DNA of 64,000 nucleotides, from positions 1 to 64,000 of the forward strand of contig NZ_JAHUWJ010000011.1 in assembly GCF_019219075.1 (NCBI RefSeq). The letters run 5' to 3'. The notes beneath the pieces were generated by a model. The model saw only the letters and a list, made by a program, of their open reading frames with translations. It was not told where the DNA came from and ran no database searches. The number at the start of each line of letters is the position of its first letter. Position 1 is the stretch's first letter. This document shows, piece by piece, positions 1 through 8,636 of the stretch. Position numbers and translations under genes: made by a program. The DNA comes from Chitinophaga sp. sic0106 (GTDB taxonomy: Bacteria; Bacteroidota; Bacteroidia; Chitinophagales; Chitinophagaceae).

Positions 1-96
1 ATGATACATCAATCACTAAAATAGTGATATGTAATCATAAATAAATGGTTGTCAGTATCTTGTTAAAAAATCAAAAGAAAATATATAAAAGAAAAT

Positions 97-120
97 GGTC
101 GGAAGAAATTTCTTCCGACC
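97..120. repeat. perfect 24-bp palindrome
   Basis: Twelve bases (97-108, starting GGTCGGAAGAAA) are followed directly by their exact reverse complement (109-120), with no spacer. It lies just before the DUF3467 gene in an AT-rich leader. A loopless palindrome is a poor classical terminator, but it could end a transcript from a gene left of the window (a T-rich stretch follows at 139-151) or be bound by a dimeric protein. No gene is seen in 1-174. Confidence 0.6.
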
Positions 121-174
121 ATGACTACATTTGAGCCCTCTTTTTTTATTTTTGTACCGCTAAATAGAAAATAC

Positions 175-489
175 ATGGAACATCAGGAGGATGAACAACA
201 GCAGCTCAACATAGAACTGACTGAAGAAATGGCTGAAGGTCAATACGCTAATCTCGCTATCATTACGCATTCCAACGCCGAATTCGTGGTAGATTTTGTT
301 AATGTGATGCCAGGACTGCCAAAAGCAAAAGTAAAATCCCGCATTATACTGACTCCCCAGCATGCCAAGCGTTTCATGAAGGCGATGGTGGATAATATCA
401 AGAAATACGAATCTGTTCACGGTACCATTCAGGATCAGGAACCCGTTTCCCTCCCCATGAATTTTGGCGGCCCAACTGCACAGGCTTAA
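175..489 (+). CDS. DUF3467 domain protein
   Basis: A 104-residue protein of the DUF3467 family, common and short in Bacteroidota; its biochemical role is not known. An acidic, Gln-rich start (MEHQEDEQQQ) leads into a beta-rich core (ANLAIITHSNAEFVVDF) and a conserved motif near residues 52-77 (KSRIILTPQHAKRFMKAM). The frame is open from an ATG at 121, but that adds 18 hydrophobic residues that do not fit the family, so the ATG at 175 is preferred. The dehydrogenase gene starts 32 bases downstream on the same strand, so the two may share a transcript. The family call is fairly sure; function is unknown. Confidence 0.85.
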   Translation: MEHQEDEQQQLNIELTEEMAEGQYANLAIITHSNAEFVVDFVNVMPGLPKAKVKSRIILTPQHAKRFMKAMVDNIKKYESVHGTIQDQEPVSLPMNFGGPTAQA

Positions 490-521
490 TTCGTTTTTTA
501 GTAGTATTTCAGATTTTTCTC

Positions 522-1595
522 ATGGAAGAAGTTTTTTCATACCATCACCTGCGGGAATTCACCCATGAAGTGTTTATCCACATGGGATGCTCCGTTGAAC
601 ATGCAGCGCTGGCCAGCGAAGTGCTGGTATCGGCTGATCTCAGAGGGATAGATTCACACGGTGTAGCCCGGTTATCCGGCTATGTTCGCCTTTGGGAAGC
701 AGGTCGCATCAATGCTAAGCCTAATGTCCGCATCGTTCACGAAACTCCCAGTACCGCTGTGGTAGACGGTGATGCTGGTCTGGGCCTCGTAGTAGCACCT
801 TTTGCCATGCAGGTGGCCATCGAAAAAGCCGCAGTTGCAGGCACCGGATGGGTAAGTGTTAAAAATTCCAATCACTTCGGTATCGCAGGTTACCACGCTA
901 TGAAAGCACTGGACCGCGATATGATTGGTATGGCTATGACCAATGCCAGTCCCCTGGTAGCACCTACGTTTTCAAAAGAGCGTATGTTGGGTACCAATCC
1001 GATTGCAGTAGCCATTCCCGCAAAAGAACAACCTCCTTTTGTAGCCGATTTTGCCACTACCACTGCCGCCAACGGTAAGCTCGAAATTCTTCAAAGGAAG
1101 AATGAAGACGCGCCATACGGCTGGATTCAGGATAAAGATGGGCACCCAAGCACGAACCCGCACGAACTTAAAAGTGGTGGTGCGCTGCTGCCGCTTGGTG
1201 GCGACCGTGATCACGGAAGTCATAAAGGGTATTGTTTGGGAGCAATTGTTGACATATTTTCGGCCGTGCTTTCAGGCGCCAATTATGGTCCCTGGGCACC
1301 ACCTTTCGTGAGCTTCCTGCCGCTGGCGCCAGATCCGGTAGGGGAGGGACTCGGTCATTTCTTCGGCGCAATGCGTGTAGACGCCTTCCGCCCGGCTGAT
1401 GAGTTCAAAGCCCATATGGACACATGGATTGGCAGATTCCGCTCCGCCACTCCTGTGGAAGGTAAAGAAGTCCTGATCCCCGGCGATCCTGAAAGGGAAA
1501 TGCAGGAACACCGCCTCCATAACGGAATTCCCGTGCTGGCGCCTGTTGTAAAGGATTTAAGAGAAGTGGCTGCAAAGTTTAATTTGAATTTTTAA
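522..1595 (+). CDS. Ldh family oxidoreductase (malate/lactate dehydrogenase type)
   Basis: A 357-residue NAD(P)-dependent dehydrogenase of the type-2 malate/L-lactate/L-sulfolactate family, unrelated to the Rossmann-fold lactate dehydrogenases. It probably interconverts a 2-hydroxy acid and a 2-oxo acid in the cytoplasm. Family motifs are in order: RGIDSHG at 41-47, NSNHFG at 115-120 with the expected catalytic His, LGTNPIA at 156-162 and HKGYCL at 234-239. Length is normal and there is no signal peptide. The substrate cannot be told from sequence; members also act on ureidoglycolate or pyrroline-2-carboxylate. The aspartate kinase gene follows after 35 bases on the same strand, so co-transcription is possible but no shared pathway is evident. 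Confidence 0.9.
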   Translation: MEEVFSYHHLREFTHEVFIHMGCSVEHAALASEVLVSADLRGIDSHGVARLSGYVRLWEAGRINAKPNVRIVHETPSTAVVDGDAGLGLVVAPFAMQVAIEKAAVAGTGWVSVKNSNHFGIAGYHAMKALDRDMIGMAMTNASPLVAPTFSKERMLGTNPIAVAIPAKEQPPFVADFATTTAANGKLEILQRKNEDAPYGWIQDKDGHPSTNPHELKSGGALLPLGGDRDHGSHKGYCLGAIVDIFSAVLSGANYGPWAPPFVSFLPLAPDPVGEGLGHFFGAMRVDAFRPADEFKAHMDTWIGRFRSATPVEGKEVLIPGDPEREMQEHRLHNGIPVLAPVVKDLREVAAKFNLNF

Positions 1596-1630
1596 AATAA
1601 TCTCATCAATCATATACAATTATTATTCAG

Positions 1631-2953
1631 ATGAAAGTGTTAAAATTTGGTGGAACCTCCGTGGGAAAACCAGAGCGCATGCATTCGATAGCCCAACTGG
1701 TAACCGCCGAAGGCGGCCAGAAAATTGTGGTGCTGTCTGCACTGTCAGGTACAACTAACGCCCTCGTGGAAATTGGTCAGTCACTGTCAGAAGGAAAGAA
1801 GGAACAGGCTAAACAGCTCATCGATAAGCTGGAAGCACACTACCGCTCTTTCTGTGATGAGCTGGTCAAGACCGACGACGGCCGTGCTGCCGCAAAGGCT
1901 ATCGTGGATGAACACTTCGAATTTCTGAATATCATCCTTAAGATATCTTTCAATGAAGCATTGAACAAAGATATCCTGGCACAAGGAGAATTACTCTCCA
2001 CTAAACTGTTCTACGCTTACCTTGCAGAAGCAGGTATTTCCGCAGCACTGTTGCCAGCACTGGATTTCATGAGCATCGACGAGTTCGAAGAGCCCGAAAT
2101 TCCTAAAATCAAAACCAAGCTCACTACCCTGATCGATCAGCATAAAAATGTGGAGCTCTTTATCACCCAGGGTTATATCTGCCGCAACGCCAAAGGTGAA
2201 GTGGATAACCTGAAACGCGGTGGTTCCGACTACTCTGCATCCCTGATTGGTGCTGCTATCCAGGCGCAGGAAGTGCAGATCTGGACAGATATCGACGGTA
2301 TGCATAACAATGATCCCCGTGTTGTGAAGAAAACTTTCCCGATCGAACAGCTCTCCTTTGATGAGGCTGCCGAGCTGGCTTACTTCGGCGCTAAGATCCT
2401 GCACCCGGCATCTATCTGGCCTGCACAGCATTTCAACATTCCGGTGAAATTGCTCAATACCATGCAGCCTGATGCAAGAGGCACTATCATCACCGAGCTG
2501 CCTAATGGCAATGGCGTAAAAGCTATCGCTGCAAAAGATGGCATCATCGCGATTAAAATCAAATCCAGCCGTATGCTGCTGGCTTATGGTTTCCTGCGTA
2601 AAATCTTCGAAGTATTCGAAAAATACCGCACACCAATCGATATGATCACTACTTCCGAAGTTGCGGTGTCACTCACTATCGATAATCCGCAACACCTGGA
2701 TCTGATCCTGAAAGAACTGCAGCCGTTTGGTTCTGTAGAACTGGACTATCAGCAGGCCATCGTTTCCATCGTAGGTAACGAAGTAGCGGCTACGCCTTCT
2801 ATCATTACCAAGCTGTTTGCTTCCCTGGAAGAAGTGCCGCTGCGCATGATTTCCTACGGTGGTAGCCGTCATAATATTTCAATTCTGGTAAATGCACAGC
2901 TGAAAGAAAAGACGCTGCAGCTGCTGAATAAAGGATTATTCGGACTGGAATAG
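1631..2953 (+). CDS. lysC: aspartate kinase, monofunctional
   Basis: A 440-residue aspartokinase, which phosphorylates aspartate as the first step to lysine, threonine, methionine and diaminopimelate. The kinase domain opens with the family signature KFGGTSVG at 5-12 and contains RGGSDYSA near 197-204, followed by the aspartate-binding region (TDIDGM and NDPRVV). The last 140 or so residues resemble paired ACT domains, which bind the amino acid that gives feedback inhibition. There is no fused homoserine dehydrogenase, so this is the short, LysC-like form; which end product inhibits it cannot be read. Two tandem hairpins follow the stop. Confidence 0.93.
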   Translation: MKVLKFGGTSVGKPERMHSIAQLVTAEGGQKIVVLSALSGTTNALVEIGQSLSEGKKEQAKQLIDKLEAHYRSFCDELVKTDDGRAAAKAIVDEHFEFLNIILKISFNEALNKDILAQGELLSTKLFYAYLAEAGISAALLPALDFMSIDEFEEPEIPKIKTKLTTLIDQHKNVELFITQGYICRNAKGEVDNLKRGGSDYSASLIGAAIQAQEVQIWTDIDGMHNNDPRVVKKTFPIEQLSFDEAAELAYFGAKILHPASIWPAQHFNIPVKLLNTMQPDARGTIITELPNGNGVKAIAAKDGIIAIKIKSSRMLLAYGFLRKIFEVFEKYRTPIDMITTSEVAVSLTIDNPQHLDLILKELQPFGSVELDYQQAIVSIVGNEVAATPSIITKLFASLEEVPLRMISYGGSRHNISILVNAQLKEKTLQLLNKGLFGLE

Positions 2954-2964
2954 CCAAAGATAAT

Positions 2965-3013
2965 ATCGCGCAAGGCGCGAATCTTTTTCAGCCGACACCA
3001 TTGGTGTCGGCTG
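2965..3013 (+). terminator. two tandem hairpins after aspartate kinase
   Basis: Hairpin 1 pairs TCGCGC (2965-2970) with GCGCGA (2974-2979) and is followed by ATCTTTTT, a typical intrinsic terminator. Hairpin 2 pairs 2989-2999 with 3003-3013 (11 bp, loop ATT) and runs into ATTTATTTT. They sit between the plus-strand kinase and the minus-strand RES toxin gene ending at 3021, so they may also limit read-through from the other side. Confidence 0.8.
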
Positions 3014-3020
3014 ATTTATT

Positions 3021-3482
3021 TTAGGACCTGCCCAGGCGTTGGTCAAATTGAAAGGGTTGTGTTTTTCTGACGAGGATTTCCGCGGCTTCCGGGTGTTCCG
3101 GGTTGATCAGGTAATTATATTCGTCAGCAATAATAACGGAAGGAATTTTCAGCACCGGATATTTTGCTGTTTCTATCCATTCATCTCCGATACATTGCAG
3201 CTCTGGCAATGGTGCCAGCGACTGCCAGTTGGCCGGTAAGTCTTCCGGAGTAAGTACTTTGATGCCGATGTTATCCGGGATGTGGATAGCGGCAATGCAA
3301 AAGTCCTGTATAATATTTTTCAGTGGTATGTGTACCAATACCTCCAGGGCAGCCAGTGCCCGGGAGCCTGCCGTATACACGATGGAATGGCCTTTGCTGT
3401 TCCAGCGGCCGCCATACAGGCGCGCACCGGTTCCGCTCAGGTCATTGATGTAAGCACACTTACTGATCCTGTAAACGTCCAT
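3021..3482 (-). CDS. RES domain toxin
   Basis: A 153-residue RES-domain protein, the toxin half of a type II toxin-antitoxin pair. Studied RES toxins degrade NAD+, stopping growth. The motif that defines the fold is complete: YGGRWNSKG at 23-31 with Arg26, a helix with Glu47 (AALEVLVH), and IPSVI at 113-117 with Ser115, followed by NPEHP at 127-131. No residue expected for activity is missing. The antitoxin gene ends 17 bases upstream on the same strand, the usual order. The pair lies directly downstream of the dinB-dnaE2 genes, which suggests a shared transcript. Confidence 0.9.
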   Translation of the reverse strand: MDVYRISKCAYINDLSGTGARLYGGRWNSKGHSIVYTAGSRALAALEVLVHIPLKNIIQDFCIAAIHIPDNIGIKVLTPEDLPANWQSLAPLPELQCIGDEWIETAKYPVLKIPSVIIADEYNYLINPEHPEAAEILVRKTQPFQFDQRLGRS

Positions 3483-3499
3483 GAGAGAAAAGTTAAAAG

Positions 3500-3937
3500 C
3501 TATGCAAACAAGCCATGTTCAATACGGCCCAGTTCATCCTGTATGAGCTGAAATCCGAAAGTGGTGTCTAATAGCGAAATAGGGAGTTGATAGTTGAAGG
3601 ATGGCAGCGGCGTGCGCATCCATTCCTTGAAGTTTTCGAGGTCGCCGAATACTTCGGCCCCTCTCTGGTAAAGCGCAGAGAGCATAATCGCCCGCTCGCT
3701 TGTGTCCAGCGATAGTTTGGCGTCGTCCGCATAGCGCTGCAACGTGCGTTCTGATATATGTACCACCTGCGCAAGTTCCGTTAATGAAAAAGATATCTGC
3801 CTGCTTAAGTTAAGCAGTGCCCTTTTAATAATGCCACTTCTGGACAACGCGATGAAATCAAAATATCCGGTTCCCACATGCTCCGCCTGAATCAACAGCG
3901 CATTTTCCTGTGCCTGGTAGCCTTTAAAATTTTGCAT
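3500..3937 (-). CDS. Xre/MbcA/ParS-type antitoxin (DUF2384)
   Basis: A 145-residue antitoxin that should bind and block the RES toxin and repress its own promoter. Its middle third reads as a helix-turn-helix (SLTELAQVVHISERTLQRYA), and the C-terminal part has the toxin-binding layout: SERAIMLSALYQRGAEVFGD, then LLDTTFGFQLIQDELGRIEH. The longest frame starts at 4045, but that would overlap the end of dnaE2 by 68 bases and adds 36 atypical residues; the ATG at 3935-3937 gives a normal length and a 40-base gap to dnaE2. No separate promoter is obvious in that short gap. Confidence 0.88.
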   Translation of the reverse strand: MQNFKGYQAQENALLIQAEHVGTGYFDFIALSRSGIIKRALLNLSRQISFSLTELAQVVHISERTLQRYADDAKLSLDTSERAIMLSALYQRGAEVFGDLENFKEWMRTPLPSFNYQLPISLLDTTFGFQLIQDELGRIEHGLFA

Positions 3938-3977
3938 ATTCCGACATTTGTCACAAAAATAGGGATTTTTGTCGTAA

Positions 3978-6938
3978 TCATTGAGTTTTATCCTCAAAAT
4001 AGCCGATTTTCCGCATCTGGCTGATTTCCAATGTAATAACGCCATATTCTGAAATCACGCGACCCTGCAGTTGGTAAAATCCACCTTTTTGAAACGGATA
4101 TTGGCGCAAGCTGTCCGGAAAATGGACGGTATCCAAAAACTGATCTTCTGCATCCAGAAAAGTACCGAAACACATGGGCTCACCCTTAGACGTCCTTAGC
4201 ATCTTCATAGTCACATAATAACCCAGTGCTATAATTTCTTTCCCGATATATTGCCGGAAATCGCGGGAAAGTATGTAGGCGGACTGATTATGTTGCAGAA
4301 TACTGAAGGGCGATTGCAGCGGAAACCCCAGCAGGTCTATCTCATCGAAGGCATCCTCATGGGAATGGTAACTGAGTTGCGGTAAGGTACAGTCTACCGG
4401 TGCAGGTTTAAATAACGGGAGATGGTGGATCTGTTTCACTTCGCGCCCGCGTACCAGTAAGCTGCCTTTCCACAGCAGTTCTTTTTTCGTATAGCCGGTG
4501 AAGTTAAAACAGCCAATTCGGATCAGGATCTCCAGTTGTTCCGGCCCCGGCGCGATCCGTTGCACAAAATCTTCCAGGTGAAGGTAGGGGCCGTACTGCT
4601 CCCTTTCTGTGAAGATGCGCGTTGCCAGCGCCTGTTCCAGTCCCTCGATGTGAATAAAGCCAACATATACCTCCCTGCCTTTGATATTAGTCACATAATC
4701 ACTATGATTTACACAGGGAGCGTGTAGTTGCACGCCCGTTTGCTTCAGCTGGTTGAAATACAGTTCCCTGCTGTAAAAGCCGCCGAAGTTATTGATCACA
4801 GCCACCATGAATTCTGCCGGATAGTACGTTTTCAGATACAGGCTCTGATAACTTTCCACGGCAAAGCTGGCGGAGTGGGCTTTTGAAAAGGAGAAGTTGG
4901 CAAAGCTGGCAATCTGCCGCCATACTTCCTCGCTTACGTGGCGGGGATGCCCTTTGGCATCACAGTTACGGAAAAACCGCAGCTGTATCTGTTCCAGGTC
5001 TTTCAATCCTCTGTATTTCCCTGCCATAGCTCTGCGCAACCGGTCTGCATCTGCCAGTTCCATATCTGCAAACTTATGGGCTACCTTAATTACATCTTCC
5101 TGGTATACCATGATGCCGAAAGTTTCTTTCAGCAATTCTTCAATTATTGGATGGAGGTATTGTACGCTCCCGGGGTTATTGTACCGTTCAATATATTGCT
5201 TCATCATGCCGGATTGCGCCACCCCGGGTCGTATGATAGAGCTGGCCGCTACCAGCGACAGGTAATTATCACAGCGCAGTTTGGTGAGCAGTTGCCGCAT
5301 GGCGGGCGATTCTATATAAAAGCAGCCAATAGTATTCACATTCCGCAGGTTGTGTTTCACCTGTTCATCTTTCATGAAAGCCTGTACCTGGTGGATGTCT
5401 ATGTCAATACCGTGGTTTTGTTTTATCAGATCTATGGCGTCGCGGATATGTCCCAGCCCACGCTGACTAAGAATATCGAACTTATACAGTCCTATGGCTT
5501 CGGCCTGGAACATATCCATTTGCGCCGTGCTGAAGCCTTTCGGCGGAAAATAGGTGGTACAGTAGTGGTGTATGGGCGCATCGCTGATCAGTATGCCACC
5601 GGCATGAATGCTGAGGTGGTTGGGAAAGGATTTTTCCTGGTTGTCCATCAGCTGGCAAAAGTGCAGGATTTTCCGCTGTATGCTGTCTTCATTCAGTTGT
5701 ATACTCAGGCCCCCGGTGAGAATCCGGTCTATCTCTTTTTTAGGCAGCCCGTATGCTTTGCCCAGTTCACGTACAATCGCATGTGTCTGAAACGTGGTTA
5801 CGGTACCGAGTAATGCAGTATGTTCCGTCCCGTATTTTTTAAAAATATAATCGGTGATCGTATCTCTGTCTTTCCAGGAGAAGTCGATGTCAAAGTCAGG
5901 AGGGGAGCTGCGGTACAGGTTCAGGAACCGTTCAAAATAGAGATCCAGCTCTATAGGATCAACGTCTGTAATGCGCAGGCAGTACGCGACTATAGAGTTG
6001 GCGCCACTACCTCTTCCTACATAAAAAAATCCTCTTTCCTGTGCAAAGCGTATGATGTCCCAGGTAATCAGGAAGTAGGATTCAAAATTCAGCTTGGCAA
6101 TAATATCCAGTTCTTTCTCAATTCTTTCACGAGCCTGCTCCATCTCTTCCGCTGCACTATAACGATGTGCCATTCCTTTGAAGGCCAGCTCCCGCAATAG
6201 TTGCCGATCTTCTTCCATGCTGCCGGTAAATATTTTTTTATTTCGGGGGATGTTCATTTTCATCTCCACTTCGCAGGCATCGAGCAGGGCAAGGGTGTTC
6301 TCCACAATATGCGGGTACTGTTCAAAGTACGACACAAGATCGGCCGGGTGAATGAACATTTCATCCGGTCCGGCAATAGTATCGGATGATAGTTGCGATA
6401 TGAGGATGTTCTGGTCAATTGCCCGGAGCACCTGGTGCAGTTCATAATGCAGTTCATCCTGATAGGTCACGGGCTGCATGATTACCAGTTTTTTCCGGAT
6501 GGCGAAGGTGTCTGTTCTGAACAATTTATTGATATCGCGCACACTTACACCGAGTAGTTCATTTTCCTGTAATGCAAGCGGGTCCTGTGTTCCCCAGGGG
6601 TAGATCACATAGGTATCCGGCAGTTGCGGTGCTCTTTTCGGAAAGGGTTCATCGGTATGTAGTTTATGTGAAAGAAATTTATTGATATGGTACCATCCCT
6701 GCTGATTCTTTGCCAGCAGCAGGTAGCAGCGGGTATGATCGTTTCTGCATTCTATTCCCAATACTGGTTTGATATCATGTTTCTGGCATTCGGTTACGAA
6801 GGTCCACGCATCGGAAGTGATGTTGATATTAGTAAGCGCCAGTGTGGTGATGCCCAGCTGTTTTGCCTGCTCCACCAATGTTTCCACGTGCATGGTGCCG
6901 TATCGTAAGCTAAAAAATGTTTTACAGTTCAGGTACAT
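3978..6938 (-). CDS. dnaE2: error-prone DNA polymerase III alpha subunit (DnaE2-like)
   Basis: A 986-residue C-family polymerase, shorter than replicative DnaE of about 1160. It begins with a PHP domain (about 1-200), followed by the palm: GRGSGANSIVAYCLR near 310-324 and PDFDIDF near 345-351 with the two catalytic aspartates. Helix-hairpin-helix and OB-fold regions fill the C-terminal third. Short DnaE proteins next to a Y-family polymerase act in damage-induced mutagenesis (the ImuB/DnaE2 arrangement). The dinB gene lies 177 bases upstream on the same strand and a toxin-antitoxin pair follows. A second, full-length DnaE elsewhere in the genome is expected but not visible here. Confidence 0.9.
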   Translation of the reverse strand: MYLNCKTFFSLRYGTMHVETLVEQAKQLGITTLALTNINITSDAWTFVTECQKHDIKPVLGIECRNDHTRCYLLLAKNQQGWYHINKFLSHKLHTDEPFPKRAPQLPDTYVIYPWGTQDPLALQENELLGVSVRDINKLFRTDTFAIRKKLVIMQPVTYQDELHYELHQVLRAIDQNILISQLSSDTIAGPDEMFIHPADLVSYFEQYPHIVENTLALLDACEVEMKMNIPRNKKIFTGSMEEDRQLLRELAFKGMAHRYSAAEEMEQARERIEKELDIIAKLNFESYFLITWDIIRFAQERGFFYVGRGSGANSIVAYCLRITDVDPIELDLYFERFLNLYRSSPPDFDIDFSWKDRDTITDYIFKKYGTEHTALLGTVTTFQTHAIVRELGKAYGLPKKEIDRILTGGLSIQLNEDSIQRKILHFCQLMDNQEKSFPNHLSIHAGGILISDAPIHHYCTTYFPPKGFSTAQMDMFQAEAIGLYKFDILSQRGLGHIRDAIDLIKQNHGIDIDIHQVQAFMKDEQVKHNLRNVNTIGCFYIESPAMRQLLTKLRCDNYLSLVAASSIIRPGVAQSGMMKQYIERYNNPGSVQYLHPIIEELLKETFGIMVYQEDVIKVAHKFADMELADADRLRRAMAGKYRGLKDLEQIQLRFFRNCDAKGHPRHVSEEVWRQIASFANFSFSKAHSASFAVESYQSLYLKTYYPAEFMVAVINNFGGFYSRELYFNQLKQTGVQLHAPCVNHSDYVTNIKGREVYVGFIHIEGLEQALATRIFTEREQYGPYLHLEDFVQRIAPGPEQLEILIRIGCFNFTGYTKKELLWKGSLLVRGREVKQIHHLPLFKPAPVDCTLPQLSYHSHEDAFDEIDLLGFPLQSPFSILQHNQSAYILSRDFRQYIGKEIIALGYYVTMKMLRTSKGEPMCFGTFLDAEDQFLDTVHFPDSLRQYPFQKGGFYQLQGRVISEYGVITLEISQMRKIGYFEDKTQ

Positions 6939-7115
6939 GTTTGACTTTTTGTGGTGCTCCGTCCTCCGTCTTCAGCGCACAATGCACGGCTCTCCACCCG
7001 CACCTCCACCCTGGCCCTTAAAATTCTGGGGTCCGGATTCTTTGTATAAAAAATACCAGCCCCCGAGGCGCCTTTCTATTTTCTTAGTCGCCTGAGCAAT
7101 GGATGAAAAGCCGTG

Positions 7116-8327
7116 CTACACTTTGAAATACGGCGTGATTTCTTTCTTACTGCGCAAATGTTTTTTCTCTGGAGGTACTACATTGGTTCCTTTCATCAGG
7201 AATTCCCATCCGAACCTGTTTTTAATTTGATCTATTGCCTGGTAGAGCGCAATCATTTCCTGACTGTCGTCGAACAGGCTGATCTGATAATTTCCCTGTA
7301 CCAGGTGGCTGAACCTTACGCCGATGAGGCGTACCAGCAGCCGGCGATCGTAGAGTTTTTTAAAAAGCTCTTTTACTTTTTCCAGCAGTACATGATCGCT
7401 GCAGCAGTAGGGGATACTCATTTGTTTGGTAACAGTTTCGAAGTCCGAGTACCTGATTTTTACCGTGATACAGCCGGTCAGTTTATTTTGCTGCCGCAGT
7501 TCAAAGGCAATTTTTTCTGTCATGCGTACCAGTTCAGCATGCATGAATTCCATATCGATGGTATCTGCGGGAAAAGTATTTTCCGTTGAAATAGATTTTT
7601 GTTCATAGTAGGGAATCACGGGCGTTTCATCTATTCCATTGGCTTTTTTCCATAGGGAGATGCCATGCTTTCCCATCCACGCTTCCAGCAGAGATACCGG
7701 TACTTCACTGAGCGTTTTCACTGTTTCTACTCCGCGCCGGCGCAGTTGTGCCGCGGTTTCTTTTCCTACCATGGGAATTTTTTCAATCTTTAGCGGAGCC
7801 AGAAATGATTTTTCCTCTCCGAACAGAATCTCCAGTTGCCCATTAGGTTTAGCCTCATCGGTGGCTACTTTGGAAACCAGTTTATTGGAGGCCAGTCCAA
7901 AGGAGATGGGGAGCCCCGATTCTTTCATAATTGTCTTTCTCAGTTCACTTGTCCATTTCAGGGAACCAAAAAATTTATCCATTCCACTGATATCTATATA
8001 AAATTCATCAATGGATGACTTTTCATAGAGCGGGGCTTTATCGGCAATAATTTCAGTGACTTCCCGGGATTTATTGCTGTATGCTTCCATATCCCCGCTG
8101 CGTACGATGGCGTGCGGACATAGGCGCAGGGCTGTTTTCATGGGCATGGCGGAGTGGATGCCATAGCGTCTGGCTTCGTAGCTGCAGGCGGACACCACAG
8201 CACGGTCGCTGCTGCCGCCTACCAGTAGTGGCTTTCCGAGCAGGCTGCTGTCTTGCTGACATTCTACTGAAACAAAGAAGCAGTCAAGGTCGAGATGCGC
8301 AATAGCGCGTTGTTGCAACGATAGCAT
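7116..8327 (-). CDS. dinB: DNA polymerase IV-like Y-family translesion polymerase
   Basis: A 403-residue Y-family polymerase that copies damaged templates. The N-terminal palm has AHLDLDCFFVSVE (10-22, catalytic Asp13) and SSIDEFYIDI (104-113, catalytic Asp107-Glu108), so it should be active, unlike many ImuB proteins. A thumb with helix-hairpin-helix follows (KIEKIPMVGKETAAQLRR), then the little-finger domain and a clear sliding-clamp motif QISLF at about 348-352. It heads a minus-strand run with dnaE2 and the antitoxin-toxin pair. Two CTAA-N5-TTAG operators lie 86-118 bases upstream over the predicted promoter, which points to damage-controlled expression. Confidence 0.92.
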   Translation of the reverse strand: MLSLQQRAIAHLDLDCFFVSVECQQDSSLLGKPLLVGGSSDRAVVSACSYEARRYGIHSAMPMKTALRLCPHAIVRSGDMEAYSNKSREVTEIIADKAPLYEKSSIDEFYIDISGMDKFFGSLKWTSELRKTIMKESGLPISFGLASNKLVSKVATDEAKPNGQLEILFGEEKSFLAPLKIEKIPMVGKETAAQLRRRGVETVKTLSEVPVSLLEAWMGKHGISLWKKANGIDETPVIPYYEQKSISTENTFPADTIDMEFMHAELVRMTEKIAFELRQQNKLTGCITVKIRYSDFETVTKQMSIPYCCSDHVLLEKVKELFKKLYDRRLLVRLIGVRFSHLVQGNYQISLFDDSQEMIALYQAIDQIKNRFGWEFLMKGTNVVPPEKKHLRSKKEITPYFKV

Positions 8328-8405
8328 AACTCAAAGTTTTGAATTGATAGTTTTCGTTTTTGCAAGCAGAAGGTAGTGGTTAACGCCCGCTATAGATGCG
8401 GAATT

Positions 8406-8445
8406 CAAAGGTACTAATATTTTTAGTTTTACTAAAATAATTAGT
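8406..8445 (-). promoter_or_regulatory. dinB promoter with two CTAA-N5-TTAG operators
   Basis: On the minus strand a -7 box TACCTTTG occupies 8413-8406. Two 15-bp dyads cover and flank it: ACTAA-TATTT-TTAGT at 8413-8427 and ACTAA-AATAA-TTAGT at 8431-8445, centres 18 bp apart. The same dyad occurs at the LexA-like repressor gene and at the UmuD-like operon. Overlap with the promoter fits repression. A rightward -7 box (TAATTTTG, 8474-8481) lies close enough that the SdpI-like gene could be affected too. Confidence 0.75.
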
Positions 8446-8483
8446 AAAATAATCAGAGGCTAAATAGATTTCGTAATTTTGCA

Positions 8484-8585
8484 ACATATCGGGTATACAA
8501 TCTGTAATATGTCAGGCATATACAGTTTACGGAAAGCATTGCTATCCCAGCCGTTATATACAATCTGTCATATGTCAGGTATATG
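8484..8585. repeat. 29-bp direct repeats between dinB and the SdpI-like gene
   Basis: Positions 8494-8522 and 8557-8585 are near-identical, both reading TATACAATCTGT then one variable base and ATATGTCAGG; they differ at about three positions and lie 63 bp apart. A partial third unit (catatc-gggtata) starts at 8484. They sit downstream of a -7 box at 8474-8481 and upstream of the SdpI-like gene, so they are in its leader or operator region. The repeats are unlike the CTAA-N5-TTAG sites and suggest a second regulator. Confidence 0.6.
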
Positions 8586-8636
8586 AGAATGAGATAAAAG
8601 GAAATTGTGAATATTCATCCTTTAAAGCAAGTTCCA

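Noticed and set aside
4938..5813. A 291-codon frame antisense to dnaE2
   Set aside because: It lies fully inside the dnaE2 gene, whose protein has clear polymerase motifs; the antisense translation is not family-like.
6769..7095. A 108-codon plus-strand frame over the dnaE2 start and the dnaE2-dinB gap
   Set aside because: Mostly antisense to dnaE2 and without protein-like features.
8484..8585. The 29-bp repeats as a CRISPR array
   Set aside because: Only two imperfect copies, no regular spacers and no cas genes nearby.
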